A stretch of 57,420 nucleotides of DNA, from the NCBI GenBank assembly GCA_035461305.1, contig DATHVN010000054.1:1-57420 (forward strand), in the 5' to 3' direction. Of the stretch, positions 7,877 to 16,413 are shown piece after piece (position 1 is the first letter of the stretch; each line of letters begins with the position of its first letter). The notes below the pieces were generated by a model. That model ran no database searches, was not told the origin of the DNA, and was given only the letters and a program-made list of their open reading frames with translations. This stretch comes from Euzebyales bacterium. GTDB lineage: Bacteria > Actinomycetota > Nitriliruptoria > Euzebyales > JAHELV01. A program made the position numbers and the translations under genes.

Positions 7877-9004
7877 GTGACGGTCTCCACCGGGATGCTG
7901 GCGGTCACCTGGTACCCGCCGCCGTCGCGCGTACCGTAGGCCAGCGATCCTCCGTGCACCGCGACGCGCTCGGCCATCCCGCGCAGGCCACGTCCCGCGG
8001 GCGCGTCGGAGCCCCGACCGTCGTCGACGACCACGACCACCAGTTCCCCGTCCGATCGCCGCACCGTGACACTGGCGTGGGCCGCCTCGGCGTGTCGCAG
8101 CGTGTTGGTCAGCGCCTCCTGCACGATGCGGTAGATCGTGGCGCCCTGCGCTGCGGACACATGACCGTCGATGTCCCGGACGAGCCGTACCTGTAGCCCG
8201 GCCCGACCGACCTGGTCCGCGAGGCGATCGAGCTGATCCAGACCCGGCAGCGGCGCGCGGTCCATCGCGTCCGTGTCGAGCATGCCGAGCAGCTCATCGA
8301 GCTCCCCCAGCGCCGTCCGTCCGACGCGTTCGATGGTCTCCAGCGCCGCGCGCTCCCCCGGGGTCGGTGCCGACCGCCCGCCGGCCCGCACCCGCGTGGA
8401 CGACCATGACGTTGAGGGTGTGGCCCACCAGGTCGTGGATCTCCCGCGTCATCCGCCGCCGCTGCGCCTCGAGCGCCAGGCGCGCCTCCTGCGCCTCGGC
8501 AGCGGCCAGCGACAGGCCCCGCTCGTGCTCCACGGCGACCTGAATGCGCCGGGTCAGGCTCGCGCGCCCGGCGGCCCAGGCCAGCGCCCACAGGATCATG
8601 GTGAACGCACCCAACACCGGCTCCTCGCTGAGCGAGCCGAAGTAGACGGCGACGCCGGCGAGCCCAGTGGCGAGCCCGAGCACGGCGACGCCGGTCGAGG
8701 CGACGGTGGCCATCGTGTAGAGCAGCACGATGTTGCCGAACGGGTAGACGTCGCCCGGCACGCCGACGACCGCCGAGGTCACGACGACCGCAACCCCGTT
8801 GACGAAGTAGGCGGGCACGGGCGCGCGCGACCGGAACGCCAGCGTGACCGCCATGAGGGCGATCAGGACGCTCGCCGCGAGCTGCTGGCCGTTGCTGACA
8901 TCCGACCTGAACACCCAGAGCTCGACCTGGGTGAGCGCGGCGTACACCGCTGCGAACGCGACGTCCGACCCGAACGTCGTCCGAGCGCTCGTGCTCGCGG
9001 TCAT
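7873..9004 (-). CDS. NarL-type (HisKA_3) sensor histidine kinase, one frameshift
   Basis: Together two frames encode about 377 residues. The N-terminal 150 residues hold four to five hydrophobic segments with very short loops, so the input is probably within the membrane. A helix leads to the phosphoacceptor H-box MTREIHDLVGHTLN (His about 190), and the second half has the HATPase features IVQEALTNTLRH (N-box) and DDGRG, GRGLRGMAER (G-boxes). The frame breaks in the C5G4 run at 8355-8363; removing one base joins DP to ERAALETIERVG cleanly. ATG at 9004 overlaps the stop of the upstream membrane-protein gene, and the kinase stop overlaps the regulator start. This is the DesK/NarX-like histidine kinase class. 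Confidence 0.85.
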
Positions 9005-9904
9005 GCCGGCAGGCTAGCCGGAACCCGCCGCCGGTGGAGCGCTGCCACGAGCGGCAGGGCGAACGCGGCCGCGATCGCCGCGCCCGACGCGATTGAGCAG
9101 GGTCACCGACCACGGTGCCAGCACGTCAGCGGGCAGCCCGGCGACGCTCGTGGAGATGGCGAACAGCAGCACACCGGCATAGCCCGCCACCGCCACGCGC
9201 ACCGCCAGCAGCCGTCGCGTCGGGGACAGGCCTGTGGCCACGCCGAGGGCCAGGACCAACGCGAAGATCTGGATGCCATGGAACGCCACGGCGTGCGGGA
9301 ACTTCACGACCGCGTCGCCGTTGGTCACGACGTCGGGCACCACACCGAACCGCTCCGTGTACGTCGTGCCGAGCTCGACGAGCCACCGGCCGATGCCCAG
9401 GCCCGAGGCGATCATCACGAGCCCGCCGAGCACCGCCCATCGGGTCGCAGGATCGGCGGGGCGCTCCACCAGCGTCCACACGAGCAGGACCAGCAGTCCG
9501 AGCGCCATGAGCCCAACCATCGCGCCCATGATCCCGAACACCATCGCGTCGGTCGGGTCGAACACGTTGAAGTGCGACGCGCGGCCCCGCCACGTCTGCA
9601 GCACGATCAGCGCGGTCTCGACCGTCGAGGTGACAGCCAAGCTCCACGCGAGCAGGCCCGCCAGCCGGGGACGTGCGACCGGCATACGATCGAGCATCCA
9701 GCCGACGGCCCACAGCAGCAGGGCGATCGACGCCGAGAACACGATCGGCTTGCGCCAGGAGACCGGACCCGCCCAGCTCCCGCCGTCGACCGCGAACACG
9801 CTGACGTGGACGAGCGCGGACGCGGCCCACACGACCGCGGTGGCCATGGCCACCCGCGCGGGGCGTGTGGCCGGGCCGAGCTGACGCAGCGTCTCACGGA
9901 CCAT
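9001..9904 (-). CDS. Polytopic integral membrane protein, one frameshift near the 3' end
   Basis: About 300 residues with eight or so hydrophobic helices, starting MVRETLRQLGPATR at 9904 (an in-frame ATG at 9922 adds six residues). I do not recognise a named family; charged and His residues lie in the loops (SWRKPIVFS, HFNVFDP, KFPHAVAFHGIQ). In the frame as read the last helix is lost after VTLLN; shifting one base near 9090 yields SGAAIAAAFALPLVAAL and a tail ending PASLPA with a TGA at 9001-9003 overlapping the kinase ATG. Being first gene of a three-gene overlap chain, it may sense or respond to the signal handled by the kinase. Confidence 0.75.
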
Positions 9905-10188
9905 GACGACCTCCCATCGCATGGCCCGCCTTTAGGAACGGCAGGCCGCGCCGTCGTCATGCTGCGGGGTGATCACGTCGTGGTCCACAGGGTGATCCGG
10001 CGGCGGACAGCGTCCGCCGCACGGGACCGTGACGGCGCCCATCCGCCGGCGACGGTGGACCGGCTGTCGGACGTCGCGCCCCTGCGGCGTGCGACCCACG
10101 CCCCACAACATCCTCGAAACATCCAGACGCCCACCGGCGACGAACTGCATAGTGGACGAAGACGGCACGATCAACCGGACAGCTTCCC

Positions 10189-11757
10189 ATGGCCACGGTC
10201 ACCGAAGACGACGTCGAGGAGCAGCGGTCGACCGCCGCCACGCCGCAATGGCCAGCGGCGCTCGCCGGCGTGCTCGCGGCCCTGGCGGCCCTTGCAGGCG
10301 GCGAACTGGTCGCGGCGCTCGTGCCGGGCGCACGGTCGCCGGTCACCTCGATCGGCGCGGTCGTAATCGACCTCGCTCCACCTGCCCTGAAGGACGCCGC
10401 GATCGACCTGCTGGGCACCGCCGACAAGCCGGTCCTCATCGGCACCGTCCACACGGTGCTGCTGGTCGCCGCCGCCGCCACCGGGATCCTCGCGGCGCAG
10501 CGCTGGTGGGCCGGCGTCGCCGGTGTCACGCTGCTGGGCGTGGTGGCGATGTCCGCGGCGCTGGCGGACACTGCGGTGTCGGGCGTCGCGGCGCTCCTGC
10601 CGTCAGTGGTGGCCACGATCGTGGGCATCGGCACGTTGTGGTGGCTGACGCACGCGGTGCGTGACTGGACGGACCCCGCCGACGACGAGCAGCGGCGCAC
10701 GTTCCTCCGCGCCGCCGCCATGGCCGGTGGAGCCACCGTGGTCGCGGGTGGGCTCGGCCGGTTCCTGATCAGCCAGGCGGAGGCGGCGACCGCACCGTCG
10801 ACCGCGACACTGCCCCGTGCGGACGAGCCGCTGCCCGCGCTGCCCGCGGACGCGTCGCTCGAGGTCGAGGGGATCACGCCGTTCGTCACCCCGAACGACG
10901 ACTTCTACCGGATCGACACCGCGCTGCGGATCCCAAACGTCGACGTGGAGGACTGGTCGCTGCAGGTCACCGGGATGGTCGACAACCCCCTCGAGCTAAC
11001 GTTCGATCAGCTGCAGCGCTACGAGATCGTCGAAGCCGACGTGACGCTGGCGTGCGTGTCGAACGAGGTCGGCGGCGACCTGGTGGACAACGCCCGCTGG
11101 CGAGGCGTGCGACTGGCCGACGTGCTGGCCGATGCGCGGGTGCGGCCGGGTGCCGACCAGCTGGTCGGCCGGGCCGTCGACGGGTTCACCACCGGAGCAC
11201 CGCTGGAGGTCGTCACCGGCGGCCGCGACGCCCTGATCGCCATCGGGATGAACGGCGAACCGCTGCCGCGCAAGCACGGCTACCCTGCCCGGCTCGTGGT
11301 GCCCGGCCTCTACGGCTACGTGTCGGCCACCAAGTGGCTCGCCGAGCTCGAGTTGACCACGTTCGACGCCTTCGACGCCTACTGGGTACCACGGGGATGG
11401 GCGGAACGGGCGCCGATCAAAACCCAGGCCCGCATCGACGTGCCACGTCCGCTGGACACCATCGCACCGGGCCCGACGGCGGTCGCAGGGGTCGCGTGGG
11501 CGCAGACCCGGGGGATCTCCAAGGTCGAGGTCCGGGTCGACGACGGTCCCTGGCAGGAGGCGCGGCTGTCCGAGGAGGTCGGTGCCGACACCTGGCGGCA
11601 GTGGGTCTATGAATGGGACGCCACACCCGGCAGCCACGACCTGCGCGTGCGCGCCACGGACGGCACCGGGCGGACCCAGACTGCGGAGCGGCAGCCGCCG
11701 CGACCGGACGGCGCGACCGGACGGCACGGCATCGTCGTGACGGTGTCCGAGGGCTGA
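10189..11757 (+). CDS. Membrane-anchored molybdopterin-dependent oxidoreductase (sulfite oxidase-like)
   Basis: A 522-residue protein in two parts. Residues 20-155 contain about four hydrophobic segments. A short twin-arginine-like stretch (QRRTFLRAAA, about 168-177) followed by a hydrophobic segment then leads to the catalytic part outside the membrane. From about 225 there is an oxidoreductase molybdopterin domain with the conserved Cys in TLACVSNEVGG (about 289), the motif GYPARLVVPGLYGYVSATKWL and a C-terminal Mo-co dimerisation (Ig-like) domain (about 410-520). The family oxidises sulfite or reduces sulfoxides with electrons exchanged via the membrane part. It has its own promoter region, divergent from the membrane-protein operon. 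Confidence 0.9.
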   Translation: MATVTEDDVEEQRSTAATPQWPAALAGVLAALAALAGGELVAALVPGARSPVTSIGAVVIDLAPPALKDAAIDLLGTADKPVLIGTVHTVLLVAAAATGILAAQRWWAGVAGVTLLGVVAMSAALADTAVSGVAALLPSVVATIVGIGTLWWLTHAVRDWTDPADDEQRRTFLRAAAMAGGATVVAGGLGRFLISQAEAATAPSTATLPRADEPLPALPADASLEVEGITPFVTPNDDFYRIDTALRIPNVDVEDWSLQVTGMVDNPLELTFDQLQRYEIVEADVTLACVSNEVGGDLVDNARWRGVRLADVLADARVRPGADQLVGRAVDGFTTGAPLEVVTGGRDALIAIGMNGEPLPRKHGYPARLVVPGLYGYVSATKWLAELELTTFDAFDAYWVPRGWAERAPIKTQARIDVPRPLDTIAPGPTAVAGVAWAQTRGISKVEVRVDDGPWQEARLSEEVGADTWRQWVYEWDATPGSHDLRVRATDGTGRTQTAERQPPRPDGATGRHGIVVTVSEG

Positions 11758-12256
11758 GCGCCCAGCGCCCCGGCAACCAGGTCCTGCCGCCCGCGGTCCC
11801 CGCCGGCGCAGTCGAGTGGCACGACCGATGCGTCCACGGTTGACATCGAGACGGTCTCCGACCACGAACCGCCCTGGTAACGGATCCCAGTCTGGCCGCT
11901 GCCTGCCCACGCGAACGCGCCCAGCGTGACGTGTATCACGGGCACGCCTCACCGCTCTGTCCGTCCGAGACGCAGGAGGAGCGGGACGATGCTGCACCCC
12001 TACTCGATCTTCTTCAAGGCCATGTGGGAGACCCCAAGGCCCCGCGCGGACGCGTCGCCGGCTGACGCCCGAGGGGCCGAGCCCAGGAGCCCGGCGACGG
12101 CCTGCCCAGTCCGAACGGTGCGCGGGTCGTGGGGACGCGCACCTTCCGCGACACGGCGTCGTGACCCACTACCATCCCTGCCACGGGCACTCCAGCGGAG
12201 GACGGCAGCCGATGGCAAGGACGGCACAGGACGTAGTGGCACCTGCCAGGCCGCAG
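11758..12256. other. Intergenic region without a recognisable gene
   Basis: About 500 bp between the molybdopterin oxidoreductase and the dehydrogenase relic. Open frames exist on both strands but none shows a domain, a plausible ribosome binding site and sensible composition together. It probably holds the promoter of the downstream hydrolase plus decayed sequence. Confidence 0.5.
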
Positions 12257-12292
12257 TCCGGCGACGTGCTGCGTTCGGTGGTGGTCTGGTGA
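12257..12292 (+). pseudogene. C-terminal relic of a mycothiol/NDMA-type alcohol dehydrogenase
   Basis: The last codons read SGDVLRSVVVW then TGA at 12290-12292. G-(D/E)-V-L-R-S-V-V-V at the extreme C-terminus is characteristic of actinobacterial zinc alcohol dehydrogenases of the mycothiol-dependent formaldehyde dehydrogenase/NDMA-dependent group, which are commonly followed by exactly the kind of MBL hydrolase found next. The TGA overlaps the GTG start of that hydrolase, as in an intact operon. Nothing recognisable of the rest of the dehydrogenase is present upstream. The match is only about ten residues, so chance cannot be excluded. Confidence 0.45.
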
Positions 12293-12906
12293 GCATCGAG
12301 CACCTGACCACCCACGGCGTCTTCACCCTCGACAGCCAATCGTTCGACGTCACCAACAACGTCTGGCTCGTCGGCGACGACGACGAGGTCGTCGTGATCG
12401 ACGCCGCCCACGACGCGGCGCTGATCTGGGAGGCGGTCGGCGGACGCCGCGTCCCGATGATCGTCTGCACGCACGGGCACAACGACCACATCAATGCGGC
12501 GGTCGAGCTCGGCGATCTCGTCGACGCGCCCATCGCCCTGCACGCCAACGACCGGATGCTGTGGAACGCCGTCCACGCCGACCGCGCTCCGGATCTGGAC
12601 CTGAGCGACGGCCAGGTCATCTCGGTCGGCGGCGTTGACCTGACGGTGGTGCACACGCCGGGACACTCCCCCGGCTCGGTGTGCCTGCGCGGCAACGGCG
12701 TGCTGTTCTCGGGCGACACCCTGTTCCAGGGCGGGCCTGGCGCCACCGGCCGCGCCTATTCGGATTTCGACGCGATCATCGCGTCGATCCGTGACCGCCT
12801 GCTGACCCTGCCGCAGGACATGGTGGTCCACACCGGACACGGGGACAGCACGACGATCGGCGAGGAGTCGGGGTCACTGCCCGACTGGATCGCGCGCGGT
12901 CACTGA
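12289..12906 (+). CDS. MBL-fold hydrolase of the mycothiol-dehydrogenase-linked type
   Basis: A 205-residue glyoxalase-II-like metallo-beta-lactamase-fold enzyme. Metal ligands: THGHNDH (HxHxDH, about 63-68), His in HTPGHSPGS, Asp in FSGDTLF and the terminal HTGHGDSTTIGEES segment. This C-terminal signature is typical of the hydrolase encoded after mycothiol-dependent formaldehyde dehydrogenase, probably acting on a mycothiol thioester such as S-formylmycothiol (inference). The GTG start at 12289 overlaps the stop of the dehydrogenase relic, so the gene has lost its usual partner and its translational coupling. Confidence 0.88.
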   Translation: MSIEHLTTHGVFTLDSQSFDVTNNVWLVGDDDEVVVIDAAHDAALIWEAVGGRRVPMIVCTHGHNDHINAAVELGDLVDAPIALHANDRMLWNAVHADRAPDLDLSDGQVISVGGVDLTVVHTPGHSPGSVCLRGNGVLFSGDTLFQGGPGATGRAYSDFDAIIASIRDRLLTLPQDMVVHTGHGDSTTIGEESGSLPDWIARGH

Positions 12907-12912
12907 CCCAGC

Positions 12913-12938
12913 GGACACCCCGTCGGCGGGGTGAGTCC
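12913..12938. terminator. Bidirectional terminator-like hairpin
   Basis: GGAC-ACCCCG, loop TCGG, CGGGGT-(GA)-GTCC: a ten-base-pair stem with a two-base bulge and a stable UNCG-type loop, lying between the convergent MBL gene and the FG-GAP gene. No T-run follows on either strand. Confidence 0.6.
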
Positions 12939-12942
12939 CTGG

Positions 12943-14424
12943 TCACCCGGCGCCAACAGACTCCCCGAATCGGTCACCAGGCTCGGCGACACCCTTGACG
13001 CCCGCGCTGTCCTGATGCCACACCTGATCACGGGACGTCAAGCCACCAGACCCGCCATACAGCACGTTCACCATCCCCGCGCTGTTCGATCCGCCAACGG
13101 ACTCGGCGGGGACACCGGCCGCAAGGTCGGCGCGACCATCGCCGTCGAAGTCGCCGGCGGCAACTGATTCCCCGAACCGGTCACCGGCTTCGACACCGCC
13201 CAGGATCCCGGCACTTCCCTGATGCCACACCTGATCACGGGATGTCAAGCCACCAGACCCGCCATACAGCACGTTCACCATCCCCGCGCGCTCGACGCCG
13301 CTGAGGGACTCGTTGGGGACACCGACCGCAAGGTCGGCGCGACCATCGCCGTCGAAGTCGCCCGCCGCGACCGACCATCCGAAGAGGTCGGGGAACTCAG
13401 CGACACCCTTGATGCCCGGACTGTCCTGATGCCACACCTGATCACGGGACGTCAACCCACCAGGCCCGCCATACAGCACATCGACGGATCCGACGCCAAC
13501 GCCACTGACGGACACGGACTCGAACGGCACACCGATCGCCAGGTCGGCCCGACCGTCGCCATCGAAGTCACCGTCCGCCAGCGACCACCCGAACTCGTCC
13601 TCCGTCTCGGCGGCGTCCTGGATGCCCGGGCTGTCCTGATGCCACACCTGATCACGGGACGTCAACCCACCAGACCCGCCATACAGCACATTGACCATCC
13701 CTGCGAACTCCACGGCGCCGATGGACTCCTGAGGTACACCGACTGCGAGATCCGCCCGACCGTCGCCATCGAAGTCGCCCGCCGCCACGGCGTGCCCGAA
13801 GAAGTCGAACGCCTCGACACCGCCGAGGATGCCGACGCTGTCCTGATGCCACACCTGATCACGGGACGTCAACCCACCGGACCCGCCATACAACACGTTC
13901 ACCATCCCCGCGCCATCCGACCCGGCAACCGACTCCTCAGGGACACCCACCGCCAGATCAGCCCGGCCATCACCATCGAAGTCACCCGCCGCAACCGACG
14001 CCCCGAACCGGTCACCAGGCTCGGCGACACCCTTGACGCCCGCGCTGTCCTGATGCCACACCTGATCACGGGACGTCAACCCACCAGACCCGCCATACAA
14101 CACGTTCACCATCCCCGCGCCATCCGACCCGGCAACCGACTCATCAGGGACACCCACCGCCAGATCGACGAACCCATCACCGTCGAAGTCGGCCCACACC
14201 GAGTCTGCGGGCTGCGCAGCCACCGTAGTCGCCTGCGCCGGATCCACCGACCGGCACACCGCCGCGATCAGCAGTACGAGCACCACGACGCCCCGGACGA
14301 CTGTGGTCGAGTTCGGTCGCGCTCGACCAGCGCTCCCCATACGCCGGGCCGATCCTCGTCGGAACCGGAGGCGCGCACCCGACCGCTCGTTGGTCACGAA
14401 CGCCGGCATGCAGAAGACGCCCAT
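12943..14424 (-). CDS. Secreted FG-GAP repeat (integrin-type beta-propeller) protein, C-terminus truncated
   Basis: An exported protein with a long basic N-region, a hydrophobic core (VVVLVLLIAAV) and a likely AQA cleavage site. It is followed by six complete FG-GAP blades of about 69 residues, each with the Ca-binding loop DFDGDG and the segment VNVLYGGSGGLTSRD, and a seventh that stops after DRFGES with a foreign VGAG. Seven blades are normal for such propellers, so about 50 residues are missing. Start is uncertain: ATG at 14424 has GGGGGTG upstream, while ATGs at 14478 and 14340 are alternatives. The role is probably surface binding; no enzyme domain is attached. Confidence 0.82.
   Translation of the reverse strand: MGVFCMPAFVTNERSGARLRFRRGSARRMGSAGRARPNSTTVVRGVVVLVLLIAAVCRSVDPAQATTVAAQPADSVWADFDGDGFVDLAVGVPDESVAGSDGAGMVNVLYGGSGGLTSRDQVWHQDSAGVKGVAEPGDRFGASVAAGDFDGDGRADLAVGVPEESVAGSDGAGMVNVLYGGSGGLTSRDQVWHQDSVGILGGVEAFDFFGHAVAAGDFDGDGRADLAVGVPQESIGAVEFAGMVNVLYGGSGGLTSRDQVWHQDSPGIQDAAETEDEFGWSLADGDFDGDGRADLAIGVPFESVSVSGVGVGSVDVLYGGPGGLTSRDQVWHQDSPGIKGVAEFPDLFGWSVAAGDFDGDGRADLAVGVPNESLSGVERAGMVNVLYGGSGGLTSRDQVWHQGSAGILGGVEAGDRFGESVAAGDFDGDGRADLAAGVPAESVGGSNSAGMVNVLYGGSGGLTSRDQVWHQDSAGVKGVAEPGDRFGESVGAG
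12960..14200 (-). repeat. Tandem FG-GAP coding repeats, about 207-bp period, six copies
   Basis: The block beginning CTGATGCCACACCTGATCAC (plus strand) recurs at 13012, 13219, 13426, 13636, 13843 and 14050, spacings of 207 or 210 bp. About 60 bp around each is nearly identical at DNA level while the rest of each unit varies, which points to gene conversion or recent duplication and makes the locus prone to copy-number change. Confidence 0.9.
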
Positions 14425-14564
14425 CTTGGTCACCCCCGCTGGAACCATCACATGTGTCATGTTCATGCGGAACGACATGAGAATATGAAGCAGGGTGCTG
14501 TGAACACAAGGATGTCGGGCGTTCAGCTCTCGCTGCTGCAGTCAGCGAGCGGGCGTGCCGGATC

Positions 14565-15203
14565 CTATGGAGCCTCGTAGGCGTGCCGGTACATCACCGC
14601 GATGCGGGGGCCGGCGTTTGCGGCCTTGGGGATGGCGTGCTCGCAGGTGCGCTGGCATGACCCGCCCATGACCAGCAGATCGCCGCGTCCCACGGCCCAG
14701 CTCAGGCTGGACCCGCCTCCGCGAGGCCGCAGGCGGAACGGCCGCGGCTCCCCGAGCGACACGATCGCCACCGTGGCCTCCGGCAGGTCACGGGCGATGC
14801 GGTCGCCGTGCCACGCCACGCTGTCGCGCCCGTTGCGGTACAGGTTGCAGGCGATCCGGTCGAGCGCAATGCCGTAGCGCTCGCTGAGGACGTCCGACAA
14901 CTCGCCGAGCAGCCGGAGCTGGGGCGGCAGCGTCCCACGCTGGACACTGGCGACCAGCCGGGGACGCGGCACGTCTGCACCCCGGATCCGCTCGGTACCG
15001 GTGCGCCATGGCAGGTACCGTTCGGCGGCGTCGTAGAGCGCGTCGGCGCCGCGGACCCAGCCTGGAAGCCGGTCGACCCACGCGCCGTCCGGTAGGTGGT
15101 GCCGGCGCAATCCGGCGAAGTCGGCCGCGTACTCCGGCGTCGTGGTTGCGGTGTCGAACAGCGATCCCTGGAAGGTGAGCGTCCCGGTCATGCGCAACAG
15201 CAT
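14565..15203 (-). CDS. AlkB-like 2-oxoglutarate/Fe(II) dioxygenase
   Basis: A 212-residue protein of the AlkB family, which removes alkyl groups from nucleobases by oxidation with 2-oxoglutarate, oxygen and iron. Iron ligands: HGD (His 132, Asp 134) and His in CEHAIP (about 189). The 2-oxoglutarate-binding Arg lies in PRIAVMYR and the substrate-binding Asn-Tyr-like segment is ACNLYRNGRDSVAWH. Length is normal. An ATG at 15191 (MTGTLTFQG) is an equally good start. It stands alone, divergent from the glyoxalase-like gene. Confidence 0.92.
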   Translation of the reverse strand: MLLRMTGTLTFQGSLFDTATTTPEYAADFAGLRRHHLPDGAWVDRLPGWVRGADALYDAAERYLPWRTGTERIRGADVPRPRLVASVQRGTLPPQLRLLGELSDVLSERYGIALDRIACNLYRNGRDSVAWHGDRIARDLPEATVAIVSLGEPRPFRLRPRGGGSSLSWAVGRGDLLVMGGSCQRTCEHAIPKAANAGPRIAVMYRHAYEAP

Positions 15204-15249
15204 AATCGAACGGACGTTCGGTCGCCACCGTCACCTACGATGGCTCCTC

Positions 15250-15888
15250 ATGCTGGCCATCGATCACGCGATCATCGCGGTCGACGACCCCGCGACGTGG
15301 GCCCGGCAGCTGCGGCACCGGGCCGGCCTCACGGCCGTCCCAGGTGGACGCCACGAAGGCACCGGCACGGGCAACTGGATCGTGCCGCTCGGGGACACCT
15401 ACCTCGAGCTCATGACCGTCGTCGACCGCGCCGAGGCCGAGGTGAGCGCGCTCGGCCGGTGGCTGCTCGAGCAGATCCGCAACGGGGATCGCCTGGCGGG
15501 CGTATGCCTGCGGACCGACGCCATCGACGAGATCGCACAGCGCCTCGATCGGACGCCCGAGGCGATGTCGCGTCGCGCCGACGACGGTACCGTGCTGCGC
15601 TGGCGGCTGGTCGGGCTCGATGCGGCGCTGTCGGACGGGGCGCTGCCGTTCTTCATCGAGTGGGACATCGACGACGGTCAGCATCCGGGCGCGATGGCGG
15701 CCGATCACGCCGCGACCCCGGGGGGCATCCGATGGATCGAGGTCGGCGGCGACCGGGGGCGCCTTGACGCCTGGCTGGGCGACGACGTCCTGCCCATCCG
15801 CTGGGTCGACGAGGCACCGGGCCCGCGCACCGTCGCGATCGCGACGTCCGAGCGCCTCGTGCAGATCACCGCCACCGGCCTCGCCTGA
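15250..15888 (+). CDS. Glyoxalase-like (VOC) domain protein
   Basis: A 212-residue protein beginning MLAIDHAIIAVDDPATWARQ, the typical first strand and His of the Glyoxalase_3-type VOC fold, with the matching Glu in YLELMTVVD. The second half repeats the fold in a degenerate way (FFIEWDIDD, RWIEVGGD). Family members include lactoylglutathione-lyase-like and other metal-dependent enzymes; the substrate cannot be read from sequence. The ATG at 15250 was chosen because homology starts there; the frame continues 5' into the promoter region shared with alkB. Confidence 0.8.
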   Translation: MLAIDHAIIAVDDPATWARQLRHRAGLTAVPGGRHEGTGTGNWIVPLGDTYLELMTVVDRAEAEVSALGRWLLEQIRNGDRLAGVCLRTDAIDEIAQRLDRTPEAMSRRADDGTVLRWRLVGLDAALSDGALPFFIEWDIDDGQHPGAMAADHAATPGGIRWIEVGGDRGRLDAWLGDDVLPIRWVDEAPGPRTVAIATSERLVQITATGLA

Positions 15889-15999
15889 CCCCACCTGGCG
15901 TCTCCGGATCAACGCAGGTGGTTGCCCGAACCGAGCGGTCCCGTGGCACGTCGGCTACTCGCATGCAGCTGTAACGAACGGACGGTGTGGTCCAACGCG

Positions 16000-16299
16000 C
16001 TACGGGGTCTTCGACGCCAGGACGTCGGCTCTGTTGATCTCCGGCGGTGCGCTGAGCAGACGGTCGGCGTTGTTCATCAACGCAGCCGCGATGGGCCCGT
16101 CGAGATGGGCGCTGCGCTCCTGCTCACCGGGGAAGGCGTCGACGATCCAGAAGGTCGACGTAGTGGAGCGCAGTGCAAACCAGACCGGCGTGCCCTCCTC
16201 CTGGTTGGCGAGGCCGACCGCTCCGGTGAGGAACTGCGCGACCTCGTCCTCGAGCCCTTCGCGGGCGGTCAGCTTCACGACGAGTGCGACGGTGTTCAT
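16000..16299 (-). CDS. Antibiotic biosynthesis monooxygenase (ABM) domain protein
   Basis: A 99-residue single ABM-fold (dimeric alpha/beta barrel) protein: MNTVALVVKLTAREGLEDEV, then FALRSTTSTFWIVDAFPGEQ and the terminal helix. Such small proteins are cofactor-free quinone-forming monooxygenases or YgiN-like quinol enzymes; function beyond the fold is uncertain. A strong ribosome binding site (GGGAGGAAC) precedes the ATG. It is divergent from the GlxA-type regulator, with a 114-bp shared control region, and is a likely target of it. Confidence 0.85.
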   Translation of the reverse strand: MNTVALVVKLTAREGLEDEVAQFLTGAVGLANQEEGTPVWFALRSTTSTFWIVDAFPGEQERSAHLDGPIAAALMNNADRLLSAPPEINRADVLASKTP

Positions 16300-16413
16300 T
16301 GTTCCTCCCTGCCTGGTGAACGCCCCTGCCTGGCGCACCCCTAACACGGCACGGTAGGTGCGCCTTTCGCACCGGACGATGGCGGAAACGACAGCGTCGC
16401 TACCATCTGCGAC

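Noticed and set aside
8273-10366. Plus-strand open frame of about 700 codons opposite the kinase and membrane-protein genes
   Set aside because: Translation is dominated by His, Arg, Asp and Gly, and it crosses three well-supported minus-strand genes.
11607-11945. Minus-strand gene in the gap after the molybdopterin oxidoreductase
   Set aside because: It overlaps the conserved 3' end of the oxidoreductase by 150 bp and shows no domain or signal.
13222-14580. Plus-strand repeat protein opposite the FG-GAP gene
   Set aside because: It only mirrors the FG-GAP repeats; the minus frame has the signal peptide and canonical Ca-binding loops.
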